The translations under genes were made by a program, and so were the position numbers. Below the pieces are notes generated by a model. That model searched no databases. It saw only the letters and a program-made list of their open reading frames with translations, and was not told the DNA's origin. This document shows positions 45,364-54,759 of a DNA stretch of 64,000 nucleotides, piece after piece (position 1 is the first letter of the stretch; every line of letters starts with the position of its first letter). Source of the DNA: Chlamydiae bacterium CG10_big_fil_rev_8_21_14_0_10_42_34 (GTDB lineage Bacteria; Chlamydiota; Chlamydiia; Chlamydiales; SM23-39); assembly GCA_002773795.1 (NCBI GenBank), contig PFAD01000013.1, forward strand, positions 22,903 through 86,902, written 5' to 3'.

Positions 45364-46026
45364 TTATGCCCCCACTGCTTGCTGTGCTTTCGGTGCAGCG
45401 ATGATTTCATCACCTTTATTGATCCACACCTTAACACCAATAGATCCATATGTTGTTTCAGCACGCCCATGCGCGTAATCGATATCAGCGCGAAGTGTAT
45501 GAAGTGGGATTCGGCCCTCTTTATACCATTCAACGCGAGCAATCTCTGCTCCCCCGATACGGCCTGACACCTGAACTTTAATTCCAGCAGCTCCAGCATC
45601 CATACTTGTTTGCATAGCTTTCTTCAAAATACGACGGAAAGGAATCCGTCTTTCAAGCTGCTTTGCAATTCCGTCTGCAACGATTTTTGCATCGAGGTCA
45701 GGTCTTTTGATCTCTTCGACTTCAACCCAAACTTCTTTCCCAGTAAGCTTTCTTAATTCGCTCTTGATGATGTCAATCTCAGCGCCTTTCTTACCGATCA
45801 CTAAACCCGGTCTTGAAGTAAAAATTGTTACTTCAATCTTGCCACTCATACGCTTAATTTGAAATTTAGGCGCGCCTTGGCAAGCAGGTTTTTTCGCAAG
45901 AAAATCGCGAATCAGTTTGTCTTCGCCAATCTGATCGCCAAACTCTTGTTTGTTAGCGAACCAATTTGAAGTCCACTTCTTACGACGAACAAGTCTAAAT
46001 CCTGTTGGTGAAACTTTTTGTCCCAT
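45364..46026 (-). CDS. rpsC: 30S ribosomal protein S3
   Basis: uS3 with [20 protein letters not shown], the KH-like domain ([20 protein letters not shown]) and the C-terminal [20 protein letters not shown]. It lines the mRNA entry channel. It shares one base with the rplV stop. Confidence 0.97.
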   Translation of the reverse strand: MGQKVSPTGFRLVRRKKWTSNWFANKQEFGDQIGEDKLIRDFLAKKPACQGAPKFQIKRMSGKIEVTIFTSRPGLVIGKKGAEIDIIKSELRKLTGKEVWVEVEEIKRPDLDAKIVADGIAKQLERRIPFRRILKKAMQTSMDAGAAGIKVQVSGRIGGAEIARVEWYKEGRIPLHTLRADIDYAHGRAETTYGSIGVKVWINKGDEIIAAPKAQQAVGA

Positions 46027-46373
46027 TATTTCGCTCCAGTCTCAGTTGTAAGGACGATCGTAAAATGGCTCGTCCGCTTGTTCACAGGAACAGATGATCC
46101 GCGGCTTCGTGGCTTTGCACGTCTTAAAATCGGGCCTGGATCAATACGAATTTCGTGAACTTTAAGAGTCTCTCGTCTTGCGTCCATTTGCGTAACCGCA
46201 TTTGCAATCGCACTATCAAGAGTTTTCTTAATCAGTCTTCCACCTTTTAACTTCGAGTGAAGAAGTTGCAAGGTAGCTTGTTCAACATCTAAACCACGTA
46301 TCAAATCTGCTGCATACCGTGCTTTTCGAGGAGAAATGCGTACATATTTTGTAATAGCTCTAGCAAATTGCAT
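46026..46373 (-). CDS. rplV: 50S ribosomal protein L22
   Basis: uL22 with KYVRISPRKARYAADLIRGL and the extended beta-hairpin region (IDPGPILRRAKPRSRGSSVP) that lines the exit tunnel. It has 115 residues. It lies five bases after rpsS. Confidence 0.97.
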   Translation of the reverse strand: MQFARAITKYVRISPRKARYAADLIRGLDVEQATLQLLHSKLKGGRLIKKTLDSAIANAVTQMDARRETLKVHEIRIDPGPILRRAKPRSRGSSVPVNKRTSHFTIVLTTETGAK

Positions 46374-46378
46374 AGATT

Positions 46379-46657
46379 TTATTTCCCCCCTGCTACTGAC
46401 TTCTTAGTATGCCCTTTGAACGTCCGTGTTGGAGAAAATTCTCCGAGTCTATGTCCAACCATGTTTTCAGACACATAAACAGAGATAAACTTCTTCCCAT
46501 TATGGACATCAAACGTGTGACCAATCATATCCGGAACAATCATAGATCGTCGGGACCAGGTTTTAATAACTTTTTTCGCGCCTTCTTTGTTACTGACATC
46601 GACTTTAACCATTAAGTGGTGGTCGACAAAGGGGCCTTTTTTCAGCGATCTTCCCAT
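46379..46657 (-). CDS. rpsS: 30S ribosomal protein S19
   Basis: uS19 of 92 residues starting [19 protein letters not shown], with [20 protein letters not shown] and [16 protein letters not shown]. It sits in the 30S head. It lies four bases after rplB. Confidence 0.97.
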   Translation of the reverse strand: MGRSLKKGPFVDHHLMVKVDVSNKEGAKKVIKTWSRRSMIVPDMIGHTFDVHNGKKFISVYVSENMVGHRLGEFSPTRTFKGHTKKSVAGGK

Positions 46658-46661
46658 GCAA

Positions 46662-47483
46662 TTACCTTCGCTCTTTTACAATCCATTTTCTGGTTTTCTT
46701 ATTCGAACGAGTTCGGAATCCTTTTGTAAATTGAGCCCACGGTGATTGTGGCTGGTTTCCTTTTCCTCGTCCTTCACCACCGCCATGCGGGTGATCGACA
46801 GGGTTCATCGCAACGCCTCGTACAGTTGGGCGTATGCCTAACCATCGTGAACGTCCCGCTTTTCCAATAACGCGCAGATTATGCTCAGCATTTGACACTG
46901 CGCCGAATGTTGCTCGACAATTTTCATGAATCATACGAACTTCACCAGAAGGCATGCGAATCGTTGCATACCCATTACTGCGAGCCTGTAATTGTGCAGA
47001 AAGACCCGCTGAGCGGACAAATTTTGCACCTTTACCAGGTTCGAGTTCGATATTATGAATCACAGATCCAAGTGGCATAAACTTAAGTTTCATGCAGCAT
47101 CCAACTTGAAACGGAGGCTCGTCGCTTGTCACCACAGTACTACCAACCTTAATTCCTTGAGGGGCAATAATATAGCGCTTTTCTCCATCGTTATAGTAGA
47201 GGAGAGCAATTAAAGCAGATCGATTTGGATCATACTCAACTGCAGCAACTTTAGCAGGAATATTTTCTTTGTCTCGCTTAAAGTCGATCAAGCGATACAT
47301 CTTCTTGTGACCGCCGCCTTTATGCCGGCAGGTAATATGTCCACTGTGGTTTCTTCCATTCGTACGTCTCTTAGGAACGAGTAGCGACTTAGGCGCTGGC
47401 TTGTCACCAGGAGAAAGTTCTGTACGAATTGGCTGAACTAGCTTTCTTTGGCCGGGAGTAGTGGGACGAAATAACTTTGGCAT
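46662..47483 (-). CDS. rplB: 50S ribosomal protein L2
   Basis: uL2 of 273 residues with [40 protein letters not shown] and the diagnostic [20 protein letters not shown] near the C-terminus, whose His supports peptidyl transfer. It is one of the most conserved ribosomal proteins. Confidence 0.98.
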   Translation of the reverse strand: MPKLFRPTTPGQRKLVQPIRTELSPGDKPAPKSLLVPKRRTNGRNHSGHITCRHKGGGHKKMYRLIDFKRDKENIPAKVAAVEYDPNRSALIALLYYNDGEKRYIIAPQGIKVGSTVVTSDEPPFQVGCCMKLKFMPLGSVIHNIELEPGKGAKFVRSAGLSAQLQARSNGYATIRMPSGEVRMIHENCRATFGAVSNAEHNLRVIGKAGRSRWLGIRPTVRGVAMNPVDHPHGGGEGRGKGNQPQSPWAQFTKGFRTRSNKKTRKWIVKERR

Positions 47484-47485
47484 AA

Positions 47486-47815
47486 TTAAGCTCCAGTCTC
47501 AATTGTGTCGCCAGGTCGGAATGTCACAACAGCTTTTTTATATGCTGCCGCTTTTCCAAGAAAACCTCTTACACGTCGCTCTTTCGGGCCAACGCTAATG
47601 GTGTTCACTTTGACGACTTTAACTTTGTTATCCTTGTAAATCTCTTCCACAGCTTGTCTGATCTCTGTTTTATTTGCCTTTTGATCAACATCAAAAACAA
47701 CTTTCGGAGACTGACAGCGCTTCAAGGAAGGGTTGCTAGTAGCATTTACTAAATTTTCTAATACGCGACCCTTTTCAGTGACGCGGCGATTTTTTATGAC
47801 TTGATATGGATTCAT
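47486..47815 (-). CDS. rplW: 50S ribosomal protein L23
   Basis: uL23 with [40 protein letters not shown] and [20 protein letters not shown]. It is the docking site for trigger factor and SRP at the tunnel exit. The start overlaps the rplD stop (ATGA). Confidence 0.96.
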   Translation of the reverse strand: MNPYQVIKNRRVTEKGRVLENLVNATSNPSLKRCQSPKVVFDVDQKANKTEIRQAVEEIYKDNKVKVVKVNTISVGPKERRVRGFLGKAAAYKKAVVTFRPGDTIETGA

Positions 47816-48468
47816 TGTGCACCTAAGATCGAAAGGAATTCATCAAGCGCGGAGTCGAGCACGACAAGCGTGTGGCATTTAGCTAGTTCATAGCCATTTA
47901 CCTGAGGAACAAGTGAATACTCTTTTTTAGGAATATTGCGCAGGCTCTTCACGAGATTTTCGTGAGGGTTCCCCATTTGTTCTTTATTCGCTTCACCTAA
48001 AACCAAAACGCGCTTTTCACTTCTTTCAATGTGAGCAAAAAATTCAGCCATTTTTTTCGTCTTAGGTTGCTTCATATCCCCTTTTTGAAGGACATGAACG
48101 AATCCACCTTTAATTTTTTCAGCGATAAGAGTGCGAATCGCAGCTCTTCTCTCTTTTTTATTAATTCGGACGTGAATATCAAACTTTGGTTTCGGACCAA
48201 AAACGATACCACCACCTTTATACTGAGGCGCAGCTAAATCACCCTGACGAGATCTTCCCTGCCCTTTTTGAGCATGAGGCTTCTTGCCAGTTCGGTTGAT
48301 CTCTTTTCGCACTTTCGTGCTTGCTGACCACTGTCTTGCGTTATTTCTTATTGCGACAATATAGTCTTTGACCGATTGAGGATGAGCAGATCCTTCGAGG
48401 AGGGCGTCATCAACTTGGACAGTCCCAACTTCTTTGCCGAGCAAATCGTATTTCTTGAGAGTTGCCAT
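47812..48468 (-). CDS. rplD: 50S ribosomal protein L4
   Basis: uL4 with IVAIRNNARQWSASTKVRKE, KKPHAQKGQGRSRQGDLAAP and GGGIVFGPKPKFDIHVRINK, the loop that extends into the tunnel. In E. coli L4 also represses the S10 operon through the mRNA leader, which makes the structured leader upstream of rplC here a candidate target. Confidence 0.97.
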   Translation of the reverse strand: MATLKKYDLLGKEVGTVQVDDALLEGSAHPQSVKDYIVAIRNNARQWSASTKVRKEINRTGKKPHAQKGQGRSRQGDLAAPQYKGGGIVFGPKPKFDIHVRINKKERRAAIRTLIAEKIKGGFVHVLQKGDMKQPKTKKMAEFFAHIERSEKRVLVLGEANKEQMGNPHENLVKSLRNIPKKEYSLVPQVNGYELAKCHTLVVLDSALDEFLSILGAQ

Positions 48469-48471
48469 GAC

Positions 48472-49107
48472 TTACCCCTTCTTCTTCGCTTTTCTGATGT
48501 ATACAACACCGCTAGCCGATCCAGGAACTGCACCCTCAACGAGGAGGAGATTTCCTTTAACAGCTACAACCCGAAGGTTTTGTACGGTTTTACGATCACC
48601 ACCCATGCGAGACGCACGCTTTCCACCGGGGAAGCAGCGACCTGGGGTAGATCTCATTCCTGTCGATCCCATATGGCGATGAAATCCAGAACCGTGGGCT
48701 GCTGGACCGCCTGCCATATTGAAGAGCTTAATAACGCCCTGAAATCCTTTTCCCTTGCTCACACCTTCGACGTCGACAAATTTGACATCGGCAAACAAAC
48801 TCGCATCGAGTTTTTGACCGATCTCATATTGATCAACTTCTTCTAGTCGTGATTCGTGAATTACACTGCAGGGTTCAACTTGGACTTTCGCGAAATGGCC
48901 TTTAATAGGCTTACTTGCGCGGGCAGCTTGTGATTTTGTCATCGGAACGCCACCGAGCTGAATTCCGTTATAGCCGTGCGTTTCTTTGCGCTTAATCTGT
49001 AGAACCGTATTAGGCTCTGTCAAAATGACGGTACAAACTACGAGTTTACCGTCTTGGTCGAAGACTTGCGCCATCCCTTTTTTCAGGCCAATCAATGTCA
49101 GCGGCAT
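48472..49107 (-). CDS. rplC: 50S ribosomal protein L3
   Basis: uL3 with MPLTLIGLKKGMAQVFDQDG and the signature FVDVEGVSKGKGFQGVIKLF, GGPAAHGSGFHRHMGSTGMR and STPGRCFPGGKRASRMGG. It initiates 50S assembly. It is the first gene of the operon because rpsJ is elsewhere, and the ribosome binding site is AAAGGA. A long structured leader precedes it. Confidence 0.98.
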   Translation of the reverse strand: MPLTLIGLKKGMAQVFDQDGKLVVCTVILTEPNTVLQIKRKETHGYNGIQLGGVPMTKSQAARASKPIKGHFAKVQVEPCSVIHESRLEEVDQYEIGQKLDASLFADVKFVDVEGVSKGKGFQGVIKLFNMAGGPAAHGSGFHRHMGSTGMRSTPGRCFPGGKRASRMGGDRKTVQNLRVVAVKGNLLLVEGAVPGSASGVVYIRKAKKKG

Positions 49108-49242
49108 AGGTTATCCTTTCCCAATTCATATTAGTGCATGCGCGCTGAGTCGGAAGAGAGCTTCTTCCTGGCCTACGCGCTTAACCCTCACTCCCAAAGG
49201 AGAGGGGTGGCATGCGTCAATTTCATATGAGACGAATCTCAT
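49108..49242 (-). promoter_or_regulatory. Structured 5' leader of the rplC ribosomal operon
   Basis: On the minus strand three stable hairpins follow one another: ATGAGA-TTCG-TCTCAT (49242-49227), CCCTC-x-CC..GG-x-GAGGG type (49206-49185, one A/A mismatch), and GGAAGA-loop-TCTTCC (49168-49152). GCATGC at 49215-49210 can pair with GCATGC at 49141-49136, enclosing the last two hairpins in a multi-branch structure that ends about 15 bases before the ribosome binding site. No protein is encoded. It is a candidate ribosomal-protein-responsive element. Confidence 0.55.
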
Positions 49243-49280
49243 TAAATATCGGTATGACAGCATAGACAAACCTCTGCATT

Positions 49281-49787
49281 TTACTCAACTGTTTTCTTTG
49301 GCACGTCAATTTTCTCTCCATTCCTCAACACTCTTCTCCTCCTAAAAACACTCTTGTCCGCGTCTTTTTCAAAAGATATTTTTGACTTTAAATCACTTAG
49401 CCTACTCCTTGCGGACAGGGTAATTTCTTGAGGTTTTGTTACCGCTCCACACACCGTAACTGTAATTTCAGCCAACTCTTTTACCTTTATATCAAGTGGG
49501 CTTTCAACTAATTCTTTAGGCGAGACTCCCGCCAAGTCTGCCCAGGGCTTGGGGCGAGATTTTTTCAACACATCAACAACTCTCATCCCAGCCGGGACAA
49601 GATATTCGCCCGGTTTTGTTACAGCACCAGAGATACGCACCAAAATCATTTCTTGGCTCTCTTCAACCTGTATCAACGAAGAGGCATATCTATAGACGTT
49701 TACCTTGGAGATAAAAACAAGCGCCCCCATTACAACCATGAGACTTAATACAAGGATCCATTCAGATGAGGGTAGAGATTTTTTCAT
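49281..49787 (-). CDS. Membrane-anchored SLBB-like protein
   Basis: The ATG at 49787 gives a short cytoplasmic end, one transmembrane helix (WILVLSLMVVMGALVFISKV) and two SLBB-like beta-grasp units: VRISGAVTKPGEYLVPAGMR then VVDVLKK, and TVTVCGAVTKPQEITLSARS with RLSDLKS. The repeated GAVxKPxxxxL motif is the basis for the call. SLBB domains bind soluble ligands or polysaccharide and occur in competence and export proteins. A longer start at 49820 is possible. It lies between the rplC leader and two candidate inclusion-protein genes. Confidence 0.7.
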   Translation of the reverse strand: MKKSLPSSEWILVLSLMVVMGALVFISKVNVYRYASSLIQVEESQEMILVRISGAVTKPGEYLVPAGMRVVDVLKKSRPKPWADLAGVSPKELVESPLDIKVKELAEITVTVCGAVTKPQEITLSARSRLSDLKSKISFEKDADKSVFRRRRVLRNGEKIDVPKKTVE

Positions 49788-49826
49788 GAGAAATTCTGGG
49801 AGCCTGACGGCTCCCATCAAACTTAA

Positions 49827-50600
49827 TTAGGCATAACGCAGAGCAGAGAAATCTACTAACTGATGTTCTCTTGTCTCTTTAAAGAAGTGACTTGCAATCG
49901 ATGCAACGGTTCCTGCCAGGCCAACAGAAATCAGCGCAAATGCTGGAAGGACCGGGCCTCCAAAAGTAAGCACCAAAAGACCTAGCACCCCAGTAAAGAC
50001 CGAAGTCACAGACTTAACCACCTTAAGAAGAGCATTCGTCGCTGTATCCTTAAATCTTTGCTCTACTATCTCGTTTTTTTCGTCAGATCTTTTAACTTCA
50101 TTCAAATATTCTTTCGCTAAAACCAACTCATTGCCAGCTGCACGCAACCCAATTGTATCACCTACTAGACTACATACGTCCGCTAGGTTTTTCACAGCAG
50201 GGTTATTTTTAACGAGCAAAGATGAATAGCCCCACGTGCCAACGCAATCAGCAAGAGCATCCACCTTATCTACCGTACTTTGAGGATTACCGACTTTAGG
50301 CGCTTGAGCGAAAATGGCATTCCATGCCTTTTTTGTTACCTCAGGAAGACGAGGAACAGAAAGAACAACCCAACCTGACGTTAATCTCCCAGCAATACCT
50401 TCTAAAGAAGCCGACAAAGAGCGGTGAGTATCTTTCAGAGAAACTGCAACTAGTCGAGCCGTTTTATCTAAAAACTGCAAAGTGCGGAAAGCACCATAGG
50501 TTGTTTTTTCATAATCAACTAAGTGTGTCGAAAAATCTTTATTATAAGATCCATTTGGAGCGGCATCAAACTGATTGCCACGGATTGTTACTTCAGCCAC
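49827..50600 (-). CDS. Cap1-locus membrane protein 2, candidate inclusion membrane protein
   Basis: A GTG start with an AGAGG site gives a 257-residue protein. A soluble region with YGAFRTLQFLDKTARLVAV and LSVPRLPEVTKKAWNAIF is followed by a bilobed hydrophobic pair near the C-terminus (VTSVFTGVLGLLVLTFGGPV and ALISVGLAGTVASIASHFF). It is clearly related to its upstream neighbour, so the pair arose by duplication. In Chlamydia the place between rplC and fmt is held by Cap1 (CT529), an inclusion membrane protein. Homology to Cap1 itself is not evident by eye. Confidence 0.65.
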   Translation of the reverse strand: MAEVTIRGNQFDAAPNGSYNKDFSTHLVDYEKTTYGAFRTLQFLDKTARLVAVSLKDTHRSLSASLEGIAGRLTSGWVVLSVPRLPEVTKKAWNAIFAQAPKVGNPQSTVDKVDALADCVGTWGYSSLLVKNNPAVKNLADVCSLVGDTIGLRAAGNELVLAKEYLNEVKRSDEKNEIVEQRFKDTATNALLKVVKSVTSVFTGVLGLLVLTFGGPVLPAFALISVGLAGTVASIASHFFKETREHQLVDFSALRYA

Positions 50601-50664
50601 GAATAACCTCTTTGTTAAAAATCGAGGAAAGAATAAGCAGCTAACCGATTATTGTAAAGGAATC

Positions 50665-51411
50665 TTAAACCCGAACTTCAGAATCAAACTTGATCACTTC
50701 ATAGGGCCCTGAACTTTCGTGAAAGTCCCTATCAATCCCTAAAAGGGTCATAGTCAAAGATAACGAACTGACCGTAATTGAGGCCAAAGTACTCGCACCT
50801 ATATACGCCGCCGACAAACTGAAAACAAACAGAGCAAGCGACGCAACCACCCTTGCAACTGAAAGAAGGTAGTAATTCTTTGAATGAGTCATTGCATCTT
50901 TGACTGCACCTGCCGCTCTAGTTTCTAGATCTGAGGCTGTTTGATAATCGAGGTACGCCATTGGCAAATCGATCAAATCATAGATAAGGTCTGCCCCGCG
51001 TGTCACTGTTTTGACAATAGGGCTGAAAGTTAGAAAATTGATTAGATATCCATATGCTGAAATTGCATCTAAGGCAGTTTTAGCAGCCTTAGAAACCCTT
51101 CTTTGCAAGGACATAGTACTATTTGATGCAAAATCTACGTAGGATTGATAAAGAGACGCTGTGACTTTAGGAAGCCTTGGAATTCCTAAGGCGCTAATCC
51201 CTGTACTTAAATTTTTATCTAATAGCGTCACCGCCTCGGCTAATTCAACGCCGACCCCTTTCGCAAACTCTCCAGTCAATCGAGCTGTTTTTTGAACGGC
51301 CTGCAGGGAGCGCAAAGCCCCTTTAGATTCAGATAAATAATCAAAAATTGACTTTGCATTGGCATTTTTATTTTGCTCTAGCCAAGTCTGGTTAATAACC
51401 ACAGGAACCAT
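50665..51411 (-). CDS. Cap1-locus membrane protein 1, candidate inclusion membrane protein
   Basis: The ATG at 51411 (MVPVVINQTWLEQN) has GAAGGTGG ahead of it; the longer frame to 51468 does not. The 248-residue product shares with its neighbour the pattern GALRSLQAVQKTARLTGEF followed by LDKNLSTGISALGIPRLP, and ends in a bilobed hydrophobic hairpin (YYLLSVARVVASLALFVFSL, STLASITVSSLSLTMTLLG). There is no Sec signal. Such hairpins define Inc-type type III effectors inserted in the inclusion membrane; this is inference from topology and locus. Confidence 0.65.
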   Translation of the reverse strand: MVPVVINQTWLEQNKNANAKSIFDYLSESKGALRSLQAVQKTARLTGEFAKGVGVELAEAVTLLDKNLSTGISALGIPRLPKVTASLYQSYVDFASNSTMSLQRRVSKAAKTALDAISAYGYLINFLTFSPIVKTVTRGADLIYDLIDLPMAYLDYQTASDLETRAAGAVKDAMTHSKNYYLLSVARVVASLALFVFSLSAAYIGASTLASITVSSLSLTMTLLGIDRDFHESSGPYEVIKFDSEVRV

Positions 51412-51498
51412 ACAACCACCTTCACCAAACATAATAGCACAATCGAACATTAACAAAAATAAACACAATTATTTCAAAACAAAGTTGGTTAATTAAAA

Positions 51499-52422
51499 TT
51501 AGATATTTTGTAGAAAAGAAATGTTTTTTTGACCGCGAAGCCAATCTTCAGCTTTCATCACTTTTTTCCCTTCGGGCTGAACATCTATCAACTGAAGACT
51601 TTGCTTGCCACAAGAAACAATGGCAGAAGGGGATAATTCGCCGGGTTTCCCGTTAAAGGGGACACATTTTGCGCGAAGAATTTTTAATCTTTTTCTTTCA
51701 CCAGAGGAGTAAATCCATGCCCAAGCGCCGGGCCTTGGAGAAAACGCACGGATCAAATTATGGAGCTCTTCAGCATCTCTATTCCAGTGAATCTCACCTT
51801 CAGCCATCTCAATTTTTGATGCATAAGTCACGAGCGATTCGTCTTGGGCAACTCCTTCAGGAATTTCGGTTGCGTATCTATGAATTACTTGGAGCAGTAA
51901 GGGTTTTGTTATCTCGATTAAACCTGCTTCTAGTTCCGCAAAAGTCATCTCTGAAGGGATCGCTATTTTTGAACTTGCGATCACATCTCCGGCATCTAAT
52001 TTTCTCACCATTTTTTGAATGGCAACGCCCGTTTCTGTTTCACCATCCATCAGACAACGCTGAATAGGGGCTGCCCCTCTATATTTGGGCAACAAACTCG
52101 CATGTACATTAATGCATCCCAGCCGAGGTATATCGAGCAATTTCTGGGTAAGAATCTGACCAAATGCGACAACCACATAAAGATCTGCTTTTACATCTGC
52201 AAGTTGACTTAAGAAAATCTCTTGTGAGGCCTTTTCGGGCTGAAAAATAGGTAGACTTGCCTGAACGGCAACTTCTTTCACAGGGGACGAAGTTAATTGA
52301 AGAGAACGCCCCTTCGGACGGTCTGGCTGCGTTACCACAGCCGCTACTTCGACCTTATTTTCCAAAAGAAAACGTAAAACTTCCGCAGCAAAGTGAGGCG
52401 TTCCAAAATAGACTATTTTCAC
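51499..52422 (-). CDS. fmt: Methionyl-tRNA formyltransferase
   Basis: A 307-residue enzyme with [20 protein letters not shown], the catalytic Asn-His-Asp set in [19 protein letters not shown] and RKLDAGDV, and the C-terminal OB domain. It formylates initiator Met-tRNA using formyl-tetrahydrofolate. The GTG start overlaps the lpxA stop (GTGA). It lies downstream of the lipid A genes, as in Chlamydia. Confidence 0.96.
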   Translation of the reverse strand: MKIVYFGTPHFAAEVLRFLLENKVEVAAVVTQPDRPKGRSLQLTSSPVKEVAVQASLPIFQPEKASQEIFLSQLADVKADLYVVVAFGQILTQKLLDIPRLGCINVHASLLPKYRGAAPIQRCLMDGETETGVAIQKMVRKLDAGDVIASSKIAIPSEMTFAELEAGLIEITKPLLLQVIHRYATEIPEGVAQDESLVTYASKIEMAEGEIHWNRDAEELHNLIRAFSPRPGAWAWIYSSGERKRLKILRAKCVPFNGKPGELSPSAIVSCGKQSLQLIDVQPEGKKVMKAEDWLRGQKNISFLQNI

Positions 52423-53249
52423 TCTTCGAAATACTGCTCTTCGCTTTCGTTTTGGGCTAAATTAGCCACCCCTTCAAGCCCGAGAAGTCCCCTTTTAGAG
52501 TTTTTGCAAAAATCGATCCAGTGTTGAACTTCGCTATGAGATCCTAACTCTTTTTCAATCTGACTAATCGCATCTTCGAGATGCAATCCAGATCTATAGG
52601 TCAGCTTAAACGCTTTGCTCAAGGCGACACGAACTTCAAGAGGGAACTTATGTCGTTTTAATCCAATGATATTTATCCCGCCAAATTTGTAAGGGAATCC
52701 CCCACCGACAGTGTAGGGAGGAACATCGCGAGGAACGCGACTAAATCCTCCCACCATGGAATAACAGCCTATACGCGAGAACTGGTGCACAGGAGTCATT
52801 CCGCCAATAATTGCGCAGTCTCCAACAATTACGTGCCCAGCTAGCATCGCACTATTTGACATAACGACGCGGTTGCCAAGCTCACAATTATGGGCAACAT
52901 GGCAATACGCCATGATCAAGCATTCATCGCCAATTCTGACCGTTGAGTTTTCCTGACAAGATGAGTTGATGGTAACAAACTCTCTGATCTCGCATCTTTT
53001 TCCGATGACGACATATGTTTTTTCGCCACGAAACTTAAGATCTTGGGTTTTTGTGCCGATGCTGGCGCCTGGCCAAATCACCGTCCCTTCCCCAATGGTT
53101 GTATTCCCGTCGATATATGCATGTGATTTGATCACAACATGATCTTCCAGAGTTACATTACACTTTACTACTGCGAAAGGTTCTATCGTGACATTTTTGC
53201 CGATTTTCGCACCCGGCTCTACGATAGCTTGAGGATGTATATTAGACAT
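52419..53249 (-). CDS. lpxA: UDP-N-acetylglucosamine acyltransferase LpxA
   Basis: A 276-residue left-handed parallel beta-helix built of hexapeptide repeats ([20 protein letters not shown]), with the catalytic-loop segment [20 protein letters not shown] containing the active His, and a helical C-terminus. It adds the first acyl chain to UDP-GlcNAc in lipid A synthesis. It lies 18 bases after fabZ. Confidence 0.96.
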   Translation of the reverse strand: MSNIHPQAIVEPGAKIGKNVTIEPFAVVKCNVTLEDHVVIKSHAYIDGNTTIGEGTVIWPGASIGTKTQDLKFRGEKTYVVIGKRCEIREFVTINSSCQENSTVRIGDECLIMAYCHVAHNCELGNRVVMSNSAMLAGHVIVGDCAIIGGMTPVHQFSRIGCYSMVGGFSRVPRDVPPYTVGGGFPYKFGGINIIGLKRHKFPLEVRVALSKAFKLTYRSGLHLEDAISQIEKELGSHSEVQHWIDFCKNSKRGLLGLEGVANLAQNESEEQYFEE

Positions 53250-53267
53250 GAAAATCCGATTTAGTCG

Positions 53268-53732
53268 TTACAGTTGGTCTTTATCTACAAGGGCAAAGCT
53301 CAATTCCGCTTCTACCGCGAGGACCTGGCCTATCATGGCCTTCGCCTTTACTTTTCCACCATTGCCACTAATATGAATTCCTTTTGCATGCAAAAGCAGT
53401 GCGTCACCAGGCATAACCGGTTTGCGAAACTTTGCATTTGAAACATTCAAAAGTACAGCAATCTTTTTTACGTACCCTTTTTGGTGTACTAATACACCGC
53501 CCGTTTGGGCTAAAGCCTCAAGAATCAATACCCCCGGCATAATAGGTACTCCAGGGAAATGCCCTTGAAAAAACGGTTCATTTACAGTTACATTTTTAAG
53601 TCCAAGAATCTCATTTTCCTCTAAATTGATCTCTAAAATCCGATCAACAAGTAAAAAGGGATAGCGGTGCGGTAAAATTTTTTCAATTTCTTTTGCATTG
53701 AAAATGTAGGGACGTTTCTTCTCTTCTCCCAT
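53268..53732 (-). CDS. fabZ: 3-hydroxyacyl-ACP dehydratase FabZ
   Basis: A hot-dog fold protein of 154 residues with LPHRYPFLLVDRILEI (catalytic His) and FFQGHFPGVPIMPGVLILEA (catalytic Glu) plus ALAQTGGVL. It dehydrates 3-hydroxyacyl-ACP in fatty acid elongation, competing with LpxA/LpxD for substrate, which explains the lpxC-fabZ-lpxA cluster. Its ATG overlaps the lpxC stop. Confidence 0.96.
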   Translation of the reverse strand: MGEEKKRPYIFNAKEIEKILPHRYPFLLVDRILEINLEENEILGLKNVTVNEPFFQGHFPGVPIMPGVLILEALAQTGGVLVHQKGYVKKIAVLLNVSNAKFRKPVMPGDALLLHAKGIHISGNGGKVKAKAMIGQVLAVEAELSFALVDKDQL

Positions 53733-54679
53733 TAACGATACTCCACATTAGAGCTTTGCTCCTGAGTTAACACAGAATCCACTAAGTCGCTTCCAATTGG
53801 AACGCAAACTGAATTCTTATTACGCTCAAAGCATCGATCGGAAGAGTTGACTTGCTTGGCCGACGCGATTGCTTTTGCAAAAGCTACATTGCTAGAATGA
53901 CCCGATCTTATGGAGATAATATGACCTAAAATAGGCATTCCTATTAGGGAAAGATCTCCAATCAGATCTAAAATTTTGTGCCGAACCATCTCATTTGGAA
54001 AACGAGCGCCTTCAGGATTCATAATTTGATCTCCTTTAATGACGAGCGCATTTTCCAGCCCCCCTCCCTTGATCAATCCTTTTTCAATAAAGGGGAGAAT
54101 TTCCTCATATAAGGAAAATGTACGGCAAGGTGAAATCTCTTTTTTATAGCTTTCAGGATTGAGAGAAATGGTATAAAACTGAGAACCCAAAAGGGGCGAT
54201 TGAGGGTAATGCATTGTGTAGCTTATCCGAAATTCATCAGCCGGCAGAGCAACTAGATGCACATCCGACTCAGACCAATAGATGGGTTCGGTAATTTTTA
54301 AAAATCTCCGAGGAGCATTTTGAACTTCAAGTCCCGCTCTTTCAACAAGATCGACAAAAAACTGAGAACTACCGTCCGCAGCTAAAATTTCGGGCCCTTC
54401 AATTTCAATTTTCGCGTTATCTACCCCAAGCGAGCCAAGAGCGGAAAGCAAATGCTCAACCATATGGATGGATGCCTTCTCGATAGCCAAGCGGGTACAG
54501 CGAAGGGCTTCGCGAACAAACGAAAGTTTTGCTGGGATTTCAGGCTTCCCCGGTAAATCAACTCGTTGAAAAACAATTCCGCTGAAAGGTGGGGCGGGCA
54601 AAATTTTCAAAGTTACTTTTTCACCGGTAAAAAGACCAACTCCCGAAGCAAAAGCCTCTCTTTTAATGGTTTTCTGCAT
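53732..54679 (-). CDS. lpxC: UDP-3-O-acyl-N-acetylglucosamine deacetylase LpxC
   Basis: A zinc deacetylase with metal ligands in SIHMVEHLLSALGSLG and MVRHKILDLIGDLSLIGMPI, and the insert-domain segment GSQFYTISLNPESY. The likely start is ATG 54679 (MQKTIKREAFASG), which aligns with the family; an in-frame ATG at 54718 would add 13 residues. It catalyses the first committed step of lipid A synthesis. Confidence 0.95.
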   Translation of the reverse strand: MQKTIKREAFASGVGLFTGEKVTLKILPAPPFSGIVFQRVDLPGKPEIPAKLSFVREALRCTRLAIEKASIHMVEHLLSALGSLGVDNAKIEIEGPEILAADGSSQFFVDLVERAGLEVQNAPRRFLKITEPIYWSESDVHLVALPADEFRISYTMHYPQSPLLGSQFYTISLNPESYKKEISPCRTFSLYEEILPFIEKGLIKGGGLENALVIKGDQIMNPEGARFPNEMVRHKILDLIGDLSLIGMPILGHIISIRSGHSSNVAFAKAIASAKQVNSSDRCFERNKNSVCVPIGSDLVDSVLTQEQSSNVEYR

Positions 54680-54759
54680 TCCAGCAGACTCAGAACCGGC
54701 CAATCGAACACTCCTCATTGCACGAAAATTCTAGCTAAAAAGTTAACGGACTAACTCAT

